Below, in pieces: positions 41,901-53,900 of a stretch of 64,000 nucleotides of DNA. Source of the stretch: Lutjanus erythropterus (lineage: Eukaryota > Chordata > Actinopteri > Lutjaniformes > Lutjanidae); the NCBI GenBank assembly GCA_020091685.1, contig CM034606.1, positions 23,514,695-23,578,694 of the forward strand, given 5' to 3'. Numbering within the stretch: the stretch's first letter is position 1; the number at the start of each line of letters is the position of its first letter. The notes beneath the pieces were generated by a model. That model saw only the letters and a list, made by a program, of their open reading frames with translations, ran no database searches and was not told the origin of the DNA. Made by a program: the position numbers and the translations under genes.

Positions 41901-44900
41901 ATCCTGTCACAGTTTAATTTTATCAGGCCATCATGCTTTTCTGGTGGACAGTTACAGTATAGTGCACATCTAGGCTACTTGCGCAAAATACATCATTAGT
42001 TTAAAATTAACTTTGCATCTTGAGAATGTTGTCATTTAATCTGTTTATTCTTATTACGATGGTAGCGTAATGAAATATAGGACTTCTCCATAACACTAAT
42101 CCAATTTGTGACAAATTATGGATTTGTTAATGTAATGGAGCAAGCTGAGGATATGGCTTTTCTGACCGTGGCTAGGCTACAGTAGCCTGTACTGAACACT
42201 GCCAGCAAAGGAGCACAGCGCTGACATAGACCACATATGCACGCACACACACAAACACACTCCAATTAAACGCTACAGGTGTCTATTGTGTGACGACAAC
42301 AAATTTGTATTAGATCTTTTGTTTGTATGAGAACAAAATCATTCACCCATTTAGCTATATCATTTACCCTGGCTATTTAAGAAGTCTCAGACTATGTCAT
42401 ATATGTCCCAAAATTACTCTGTTTTACATTTTGTAGGGTATACAGTAGGTTTCATATTTATTGGAGGTCTCGTCTAGACTCTTCAATAGATTCATAGATG
42501 ATCTTTAGTGGGCATAGCTTCCTTTGTTTCATATTAGATTGAGGTACTATGGCAACCCTTATGTTAAAATGTAATTTATGAGCCTTTACAAATGATCAAA
42601 TGATGTGTGCACCATAGTGAAAGACAGCTTACTACTTACGCTGTACCTTAGAAGCTCTTCCTTCAGGTCCCCCACTAAGGGACAGTCTGGGAAACACTCG
42701 TAGGAAAAGAAGTTCCTTTGCTAAGATATACCCACCTTCGTAGAACACTAAGGTACACTGAAACTGGATAACACAGCCCTGATTAGTATGATCACCATCT
42801 GTCTGAGCCTCACACTGAGCTGTTTAATGCTTTCAGTGCTGATGATAATAATGATTATTGAAGTTATGGCAGCTTTTTGGTAAACATAGTAAAATAATTA
42901 ATCTTAATGATATGTTTTATTGTTCCTAGTCACGGAGGTCAGGCCCTGAATACATTTTTGTGACTCATTTTGTGCCAAGTTAGTTTTTCTGTGCCCTAAA
43001 GCAAACAAAGTAATTGCAGCATAAAATCCACAGGCAAGCAGCAAGTGTCGAGCTGCCCGCTTCTCATTGGTTAACAGTAATCAAGGCCTAAGCACACAAG
43101 GCCAGTATGCTCAGCGCTGTGCAGCTGTTACACAGGGTCAGAGTGCCCAGCCTCAAATGTTAACAGGGTCTGTGAACAGGTAAGAAAAGGGTGTGCCGAG
43201 GACGGTGCACCACACACAAACGCACACGCAGGAATGCAAATCTGAACGACAGATGTGATTCTGTGTTGGAGGGAGATCATAGCTGCTGGAGGCACAAATG
43301 TCTGCTGTTGGTTCGTTCGGTTTATCTTCACAGCTATTTTGTGTTGACCTGGAAAAAAATCCACATTCTCCCACACTAAAGCCCCTTTTACATTGGACAA
43401 AAAAAAACCCACTCAAACATTTGGCTTTGGTCTTGAAAGGGTGCAATTGGCATTTACTCCCGGGTCAAATGACTCTGCAGTAGTTGCAGGTACTTATTGG
43501 CTCCAGCTAGGGTTTTGCCAAAGATTGTTGACAATCGTTGACCACTGAACCATGGTAACATTGTGATTTAAAAGCTCTCTGTACTTGAAGCAATGTGTCT
43601 TCTCATAGTTTTCATGAGCCAAGAGTTGTTGGTGAAGCTCTGTTTCTGACATGTCGAAGAGAAAACAAAAAGAAGCTGTTGCTGCTGGTTATTCCTCTAT
43701 GTCTCCATGTTCACTTGGATACATTGGAGGCAGCTGTGTTTCTCTTCTGCGGGCTGCTGTTACTGTGTTTCCAACAGCAACGATATCACCGTCTATTGTA
43801 ATCTGTGGACATAATTAGGTAGATATCGCCCAAACGTAGCTCCAGCTCTGATCAGCAGTGATAGAAACATGACACACAGGTGGATACGCCAATTTTCACT
43901 CCTTGACATGCTGGTTTGACTTGGCTTGGTTTGACTCAGTGCGTCAGTCCAGCACGGCAAGCTTTTAGGAAATGTTGGGTTTTCATCTGCAATAATATGA
44001 CTCGTATAGAACTAAAAGCAAACATGAAACAGTAAAATAAAGTAGATGCCTAAAAGTACAAACAGTGCCATAGGAGAGAACCTGAACTTTAAACCACAGA
44101 GATTCAGTTAGATGCTACAAAAGTACTTAAGAGGTGAACAAACAGAGACTTTTAAAAAACGTCTTTCTCTCTGCTCTACTGCACAGACATGAGGCTGAAC
44201 CAAACACACCTGCTGGCAGTGGGAATCACCCATAAAAATAGGGTTTAGCTGCATTGAAAAAAACTATACATATGCACTAATCTTGGTGTAAAAATGGTAG
44301 GCCTATATGTGTTAACAGCCACATGAGCATGAACTCGCACCTATAACACAGGGGGATGTTCATGAAAGCTACTGTATCTACACTCTGTGTGTGTCTGTCT
44401 GTGACATCAAAGAGTGGTTTTGAAATGAAGTCAGTGATTCCCAGGGCTAATTTATGCTTTTTTTCATATTAAAACAGACACTATACATACACACAGTGAC
44501 TAATTTGTGTTAATGAGGGGGAAGCCATTCTCTTTCATCCAACACAACTCACCACCTGGTGATTGAAATCAGAGCTTGTGTAACAGTTCTAGGAATTAAA
44601 ATGCAGTACTTCAAAACAATGAGATCAGATATTTTGCATAAATTGTGGCTCTTTTAAAAGATAGGAAGACACTTTTTTCAAGTCTATATTAGCATGTCTG
44701 TATGTAGGATTTGCCTGTTCTTAGCTGTAATCATTCCTCCTGTCTGTACTTGCCTGAAACAAATGCCTTCTTAAAGCGATGTCAATGCAAGAGATGCAGA
44801 GGACAAAATCCACAGTGCTTGTTCTGTGTACAAATGGATTGTAAAGTTCATCTGAAGCTAATATGAGGCTTATGCAGTCTGAGTTAGACAAATCAAGTCT

Positions 44901-47900
44901 TGTTAGTATGCATCCCCCTCTTTGTGCTCCCCAGGACAGAGTTTTCTTGCTGAGCCACGGCTGAAGGGAATTTGGCAAGAAAAACAGACACTTGATTTGT
45001 TCTAACTCAGACTCATATTAACGTCAGATAAACTTTACAAGTCATTTATGCATAAAATGAGGACATTGGATTTTGTGCTCCATCACTTAGGCTGCCATTC
45101 AGAAGTTTCCAATTGATGTTTTTCTTCTTTCCTTCAACAAACACTATTCTAACAGATGAAAACATCATAATTCAGACAGCAACTATAAATCATAAAAAAA
45201 AAATAAATCAGACACCATTTAGTCAATGACAGGGGAGAATACTGACGTGACAATTTTTCGAGATTGTGACTTGAGATCATTATTGAATCACAATAAAGAT
45301 TGGGCTCTGTTATTGCGTATGTTAACGTGGTTTTCCATGATTCAATAATGCAATAATGCTAACTCTAGACCATCCTATTTTTTATTTTCAAGTATTTAAT
45401 TCCAGCTTGGTATGGGCATTATTGTAAACCTGGCACTGAAACAAGAATGCATTCTTATTGAAATCTCCACAGAGTTTAATGTTAAGCTTCCAGTTTCTTT
45501 TACCAGTGACTTTAACAATTGCTCAGAGGTATTTTTGTCTCTTTCTGCCATTTCAGTGCTCAGTTTGGTTGAACGATTCTGCAACATTTCTGTTGTACAA
45601 AACATTACTTTCTTTGCAAACACTTCATACAAAATAACATTTACTTGTAAAGTGTACTTTCTACAATGTAGGAGCATGTAAGACTGAGTATAGAGTAGAC
45701 ATCTAGAGCAGTCCTCTCAGCCATATGAAGCTAGAGCAAAAGTTCAGTCAGGAAGACTATACTTTTACATGTTTGGGCCTCTAGTTTCTTTTTCCTGCTA
45801 TTCACTGCTCTAATGCACGCTCTCTCTTCCTGCTATCATTGTCTAAGCCTGTCAGTTGTGCTATCAGCTGTTCCATCAGCTGATCACTTCTAGCACAGTG
45901 GCTGCTGTCTTTTTAAATTTTTAAATGTTTTCCTCTCTGACTTTGGTCTTCCCTGCTGCTGGTATGTACACCCCTTCACCACCCATCTCCACCCATCTCC
46001 ACCCATCTCCGCCCATCCTCAGATTCATCAGTCTCATCATTTTTCAGCCTCATCAGTCCCAGAGTCAGATATCACCATCACCAGTGTCTGGACTCCATGG
46101 GGGCATTTATCTTGCAACCATTCAGGGTAGGCTGTCTGTCGAGACTAATCATCACATGTCATTTATATAATAAAATGTATCTTTACTTCACTCACTTGTC
46201 TCTCCTGAGTGAACTGACTTTTATCTTGCAAGGCTAGGCTTCAAGTCATTATCATATTTCTTTATTGAAATGATAGCAAAGAAAAGCACTAAAGACTTTT
46301 CTTGATAGAAAAGATGCTGTCTTTCTTTCCCTAACAGGCTTCAGCTGATTGATAGAATTTAGTCCATGATAGATGGCGATAGACAGATAGTTCATCTATC
46401 ACCTGCCAAGTATTTTTTGAAAGTGCATCACTTTTTCCAAACAGTTTCCAAGGACAACTCCTCAGATTTTCTGTGTGACAAACCATCTGGCATGTCAGAT
46501 TAATCTGTCTGTACAAGCTTTTGAATGGTTTTGCAAATTTGCAAATTAGCCTTGGTCAGAAATCCCACATGCAACACATCTGTATTGTGTTTTTGTAACC
46601 TGCTACAATGGTTCTTGCATATATGTATATATATATATATTGGCCCTGACCGGTCAGGAATACTGACTCCAAATCCAAAAGCCTGCTATCAGTTTATGTA
46701 AAATTGCATGAATAGATGACAGGGCAAAACTTTCAAAATTGTGTCCTTACTTTAATTAGTTTGAATGAAAATGCAGCTAAATGCAAATAACTCATGAAAC
46801 AAATTAACTACATTATTTGTGCAAAAATGTAATAATGAACTGCTGAATCCTTTCATGTCATTCTTTATTTTTTGCAAAAAATTATAGTGAGTAGTATCAG
46901 TATTGATGAGCAGTATCAATATCAGTATCGTATCAATGAAAAAGTTCACCCATCCCTGACAGGGATGTACATTGAAATCACTTCGGGAAGCGTTCACTAT
47001 AGACCAGACAAACACACACAGCACCATTACCCTCTCTTTGTACAAATGGGTTTGTGACTGTTGTTTTAAGATAGACTTTTAAAAATGTGAGCCTATCCTT
47101 TACATTTACAGAGATTCTTATCTTTTAATTTACAATAAATACAAGCACTATAATTGATCTTGTGTAAAGGTTTGTAGCCAAGCATCAGCCTTGACTTCAA
47201 GAGACTGCAGGTTGGTTATTTGAAACTCAGCCACAGATTATTTGTCACGTCAGACTGGAGGAGCTACGAGAAACCCATTAGAGAGAAAACATTAGTGAGG
47301 ATCTGTGACATCAGTCTTGTGAACCAGATTGTGTTGACTCTCATCATAACACCATATTTCATGTGACTGGGTTCAAACTCACACATAAACAGAGGGGAAG
47401 GAGATGTTTACAAGTTACACTGACCTCAGAGAGCAGGGTCATGGAAATTTTACCTCATGTGAAGAACAATTACACAAGGTCACATTTGTTATAAAACAGG
47501 ACAAAGTAACAGCAGTTGAGTGCAGGTCAGTGTGTGCAGCTGTTCAAAAGCCTCTTTACCAAAAAGCAACCAAAGTTTTAGAAACACTTCAGCGGCTGAA
47601 TGCGACCAGCCAGGTACAGCTGCCTGCTCGTCGGGCTGGATGGGGGATGGAGGCAGGGGTTTGGGGAGATGGCGGAGTCATTTTGCGCTCACCGTGCTCA
47701 AAACGCCTCACAGTGTTTCCATGGCAACAGGAAGCACTCTGCACTGGCGGCACACTCCCAGTGGAACCCAGTGGTTTCTGTTCAACCGCAATTGATTTTT
47801 CCGATTGAGCGTGCAGATCCCTGGTTGTTTGTTTGCTCACAAGAAGTTTGCGGATGTAAGTGTGGAGCGAGCAGACGAGCAAAAAGGACATGGAGATAAA

Positions 47901-50900
47901 GAGTGAGGGAGGGATGTTTTATGGCTGTAAGGTTATCATTACTCAGACGGTAACGGGGAAAACATTTCTCATCCACCGCTGTCTCTATTTAATCTGGCAA
48001 AATTGCATTCAAGGCCATGACTACAAAGTGGGGACGGAGAGTTCAAGACGACATTTCCATTTACAAGTAAATATCCTCTGTGTGTCATTAGCTAAATGGC
48101 TGTTCACTCTCAATCTAAAGGCTGAGAGAGAGAAAAGACCAAAAGACCAGCAGAGATGGAGAGAAAGACAAAGAGGTTGATGAATGTTAATGACCCTGAT
48201 GGATTGCGGTTCTTGGAGGAATGAGACACATCCTTTACCTTCCTCCCAATTCCTTAAAGTCTCATTAGTCGAGCTCAAAAAGTTGTAAGAATCTGCAAAA
48301 CTTTTCTGTATGCATGGCTTCACACAAACACACACACAAAGTTGTGTCAGTATCCAGGCTGATGCCCATTTCATTACCCCAGAGAAGGCAGGGGACGGGT
48401 ACGTTGTCCTAAATCTGTTTCCACCGTACAGCCAAGGATGAGAGAGCTAAAGCTCAAGTAATGCCCTTCACATCTATCATCTGCTTTGTTGACAAACTGC
48501 TTTGGAATACATAATGCAAGCTTGTATACCAACTCATACATCATAAATGGTCTTGTACCCCTGCCAGACAGCTGCAGACATATATCCCATCATTAAACTG
48601 ATGCTGGTACATTACTTGTGTTTCAAAAGTTGATTTCACTTCTGTTTGCCCTATGTCTTTTTTTCCACTTCATTTTACTGCTATGGCACCAGGGGTAGCA
48701 GTAGAAGAAGTGAACGCACAAAGTCAGCTTTTTCTGTACTTTTTTGAATGTTTTTAAAAATGTAGTCATTTTTAGGAATAGGCTGATTATCTGCCTAGCC
48801 AATAATTGGATCCAATATTAAGTGCTTTTAATTAAATTTCTGATAAGATAAGTTAATTGTAAAATGTGCTGCTTTGGTTCTGATGCAGCTGCCTCTCTCT
48901 GTCTGTAGTCACCATTCTCTGATCTCGTTAATGACTCACAATATGATTTGGCTCAATTTTGAAAAGTTCTATTTTAATTAAACATATGCTTAAAGTTTTG
49001 TGTTGAGTATTTGTTTATAATATTTAAATAATATGTTCCTTTATACTGCAAATATATATAAATTCTGAATATCCAAATATCCAAATATCAGCTATTGGTT
49101 TCCTTGATTAGTAATAATCGTTATTTATACTGACCCTGAAAAAACATACTGCTTTTGTTCTGTATTTAGTTACATTTACAAGCTTAAAGTGCAATCAGAA
49201 AAGGTTCAGAAATACTTAAACTGCTCCAGCGCCTCCACAGGCTGCTCATTAATCACAACAGGAGGAAAAAGGAGACAGGCATTGTGCTGAGTTGAGATAG
49301 CCAGCTCCTTTGTCTTACATTCATTGATAAAAAGGGCACTGTCTGTCTTCACGCCATTTAATAAGCTCACCAATATGATGAAAATATGTAGACATGTTGA
49401 TTGTGTCACCTGCCTGCATAAGACCAACTAACATATCATCTACATACTTATACAACTGGCATGTTGAATTCATAATCTGCATTTCTTTGGTGTATAAGGA
49501 AAACAAAACAGGTGAAAACACACATCCTTGAGGTGCTCCTGTACTAAAGATGAATCAGAATCAATACCATTGCACCTCACTCTCTGTGGTCGATCTGCAA
49601 GAAAGTCTTTAATATATAATGTGGCTATTGGTGTAATGTCACAAAGCCTTTTGATCAGAGTATGTGCATATAATTAAAAGCTGAACTAAAATGTATATAT
49701 ATATGTATAACCTCTGCCTTTTTTGTAAACAAACTGAACTGGGTCAAACCATTCTCTGAGAGATGCTGAAAGATGATTAACTATGACTCCCTCCATACAT
49801 TTGCTTGGATGCTAGACAGCACACCTGGTCTAAAGTCTTTTAGCTCTGCAAGCGCTGGAACAGTTTCATAAAAATTGCTGTTAGCTGGAACCTACATAAC
49901 TTAATTACTCTCCCCTTAAACCATCGGGTCCAGATGCTTTACCAGGTTTGGCTGGTACTTCTGCCTCTGTCAGTACAATAAGGGAGTGGTCAGTTGTGTT
50001 AGAAAGTCATCATCATTATTAAAATTAAAATTGGAATGGGGTGCTTATCAAATCTAGAATAAAAATGATTCACGTCATTAGCAAACAATGCACCTTTATT
50101 CAGTGTGGCCTCTTGTTTCTTCCCTCCCGGCCCTTCATAACTTCAACTCAACTCCACGCTTCGCTGGCATTACCGGAGCAGAGCTGACTCTCTCCCTTTC
50201 CTTTATGTTTCCTGTTTTCTTTTTTAAAATTAATCTCAGTTCAGTTCTCTTTCGATTAACTAGGTCAAGATCCCCACTGATAACAGCAGCTCTCCTCTCC
50301 TTAATACACCGTCGCATTTCTGCAGAAGCCCCCATTTTGTTATTAGGATACGTTCTAATGGTTTTCTTAGTAAGTGTTCTGGTTTCCATTTGGAGTCTAT
50401 TCATAGTCAGTGCCTTATTGACCAATGCATGCACGTAAACAGTCTGTGTCGAGAGCAAAAGAGGTGGAACACATTCGACAAGGTATATTCTCGGAACACA
50501 TCAGTTATTGAAAAATTTTCAACTTTTGGTAAAACGCTGCACTTGTCATTCTCACTGTTTACCCAGCTGTGCAACCACAGTCAAGGAGGGGCGTGACAAA
50601 TAGGCTTCCACAAAATGTGTCCTGTTCATACTGCTTGAACTGGGCTCTGTCCAACTTAAGCTCTTGAATCAAACGATGGTACACACTGAGATGTTCTCGT
50701 GAATCCTCACAGTCCTCTCCCTACATGCTCCAGCCTTCCTTTCATGCAGAGCAACACCCAGAGCAAGTAGGCTACTCTACCTTGTGCCGACATTTTTACT
50801 TCCAGTATTTGATAATAACACAAGCTATCTGGGAAATCAGGTACTTGCAAAACATAAATTAACAGTTACTTCTGTGGATATTCCATATCATCTGATACCT

Positions 50901-53900
50901 GATATAACGCTGCGCCTCCAAGTGCTCTCATGCGCTCCCCGCTGAGTGTTTTTAGAAGAGTGGCTGGCATTTTAAGCTGGGAAAAATGCTTTGGTGGACA
51001 AGGGCCATACTGACGGGTGTAACTCCCTCTCTACATGAGAATGTGTGTTGCTTGGCAACCTAGTGTTGTGTAGAGTTTGTAGTGTCTTTACATTTCTGTG
51101 TTGTGTGCCTTAGTGATGCTTTATTCTGCTGTTAAAGGGACCAAGTATTTAAATTATGCAGCCTAATGTTGTTTGTTGAACCCACCATGTTGTCCATAGT
51201 TCTTCAAGTTCACTGCCAGTCATTTTTGTGAACTTTAAATCTAATTTAGAGAGTTTTGTTCTTGTTTCTGGTTAGTCCTAGTGAGGCTACACTGAGGAGG
51301 GTGGTTGTCTATCCATAACTGATGAACTTGTCTGTACTGGCTGCAAATGTCCATCTATTTATATGGAATTTATTGTTGACTCTGTGGTGTGGTTCTTGGG
51401 AGCAGCCTGACAAGTAAAAACACTTTATTTTGTAACCTAATGCTGTTCTCTAATTTAATCATTCTATCATACAACATCATCATCACCCTTTTAAACATGT
51501 AAGGTAGCTTAACAGACCTACTCTTTACATTTTTACACAAGTAATTTTTACTTTTACATGAGTACAATATTCTAGTAGTACTCCTTCCAGTCATAGGGGC
51601 AGATCTGTCATGAATAAGTTGTGGTAGAATACATCCTGCATAGATGCAGAAAACATCCTGAAAAGATGCACGCGTGCATTCTTTAGCAAAACAGAACTAT
51701 TTGGGGAAGCACTCAGACTGAAGGGGATGATGTGTGCAGTCTGGCAAATGAGCACTCGCTTCATGCTGCATCTGCCCTGGAAACAGTAGGGAGGAGAGCA
51801 GAATAATAGGTGTAACAAAGTAATGGTATAATGTATTATAGTAGTAATAGAGAATCAAGTCAAAATAGGAAGGGCTCATCTTCTATTAACACTAATTTAT
51901 ATAATAAAGTGGTGTCATTTCAATTTCAAAGCTATCTGTACTCCTGTCTGACAGGTTCAGCTCAGCAAATCTTCCACTCTGCCACTCTTCAGTGACTCTA
52001 TCACACCAATAAAATGGGTAATCACAAGGCGGATCACCCTCACCTTTATCTCCATTCTCCTTAGCTTTCTCACAGCTCATCAGACTTTCTTCCCTAAACC
52101 CTCCACTTGTGTCCAGCTCCTTTCCAAGTTCATCTCTCACCCATTTTGTCCTCATTTATCTCCTCCTGCTCTCTAACAATCAAGTGACTTTTATTACCTG
52201 ACAAAGCCTCGTGTGGGATGACGGACCATCGGCCAGGGAGCATTTAACCAACATAAATGTCAGATGTGCAATTAAAGGCCAGCAGTGAAATCCTCCCTGT
52301 CAGTGAAATCCACTTCAGTGGGTGGTTTAAAGGTAAAATAAGTAGGATTTGTCGGCTGGTGATTGTAAATGCAACAGAAAGATAGTTAACTGTTGAGTCT
52401 CATTCTCAGGATGTCAAATACCAGTGTTTTAGGTTGGGGAAGCATCCCAAGCACAGCAAAACAATGAGACAATAAGAAGGTACGGGTAGAGGGTGGGGTG
52501 TCTGAGGATGCAGGCGCCGCCACACACTTCTTGAGAGTTGTGGGTGATGTTTGAGAGGGATTGTTCTTGTATGAGTCTATGCATTGTTCTTTGGTAAAAT
52601 TCTGCATAGTTTGCCTATAACAAAATAGATGATTTATATTAATATCAGCATATGAAAATGAGAAATATCCATCTTGTGTGAGACTTTTAAACTTTCTTCC
52701 TGCAAGACTCTGTAGTCAATTGGTCTCTGTAAGTAAAAAAAATTAAAAAGTCTTTCATATTCAGTAGAAAGACCAAGTGGCCTTGATATTTTTCATTTGT
52801 GCACCACTCCATCATGTATTTTTATCCTCTACTTCTTGTGAAGGGTAATTAAAGAGGATAAAAACTCTTCCTGTGATGAGATCATTAAAGTGTGACATTT
52901 GTTCAAGACAAAGTAAAAAATATCAGTTAATAAGACGTTGACATGTGAATTGAGTGAACAGATTTGGCATGAAAGCAGTCTTTAAAAAGGGGAGGCAGCG
53001 GAAGACTTTTTGAAACATGCAGTTTAAAGGGATGATTTTGATTATATGTATGGTTGTGTGAGGTACTTAACCATGGTCAGTGTATTTGACACAGTAGATT
53101 GAGGTTAGCATACTCCCAGGTTGACGAAGCTGAGAGGAGTGCCAGCATGGGAGCTAAGCGATGTACTGCTGTCGTATGTATTTTAGCCACCTAAAAGAAG
53201 GCTCGTCTTAAAAAATCTGTAGCAGTTCAATCGTACGCTATATTTAGAATATATTGACTGCTTTACTCTGCTGTCTGACAGCCTTTTCTGATGGTGAACA
53301 GCCGCTATAAAAGCCAAATATAGCTCTCTCAAAACCAACCAAACATGGCAGTTGCTGGCCTACTGCTGCCTCGATCTGTTAGTTAGTTTGTACCTTACAC
53401 AAACCCATTGCAAATTATTTGAACTATCCCTTTAATTTATGCCATTATCATATTGTAAGTTTTAGAGACCAAATAATACTCACCAATCTACTAATCTTTC
53501 GTATGAAACCAGTATGGCCCAGATAATAGTAAAAACATTCCAATATCAATTCCAATATCAATATATTGGCTGATATTCTTTATATAGAATATAATATACA
53601 GTATATGCACATAAAAACACGTTTTTGTAGTGATCCCTCAAAAGTAGTTCACACTTGTGGCAAATATATGTAATGAAGGCAGGATATTTTACAGTTTAGC
53701 AATAAACTTTATAGTCCAAAATAACATCAGGGCACTGAAACAGTAAAGTTTCACTGGTATTTTTAATTGTACAAATAAAAAACACAAAGAGAGCAAAATG
53801 TATGTAGGCTATATGTTAAACTTGAGTTAAGAATGATCATTAAAAGGTCATATCAGACAACATAAATTCTGATGCCGATATAGATGGATGTAGCTGTGCT

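Larger units (their letters stand above)
45081..49195. other. oprm1 intron 1, with a possible regulatory block at 47.2-48.3 kb
   Basis: A 10-base tandem (CACCCATCTC) lies at about 45979-46015 and a TA run with a CCTGACCGGTCAGG palindrome at 46621-46658. The 47.2-48.3 kb part has a higher GC share and a perfect X-box at 47715. Overlapping frames there (91-134 codons) have no domain and are not called. Confidence 0.5.

Noticed and set aside
47404-47899. Four overlapping frames of 91-134 codons on both strands
   Set aside because: No recognisable domain, mutually overlapping, no splice or codon signal; the GC-richer composition is enough to explain them.
50088-50438. Plus-strand frame of 116 codons
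   Set aside because: It lies opposite the minus-strand LINE linker; the minus strand carries the recognisable protein pattern.
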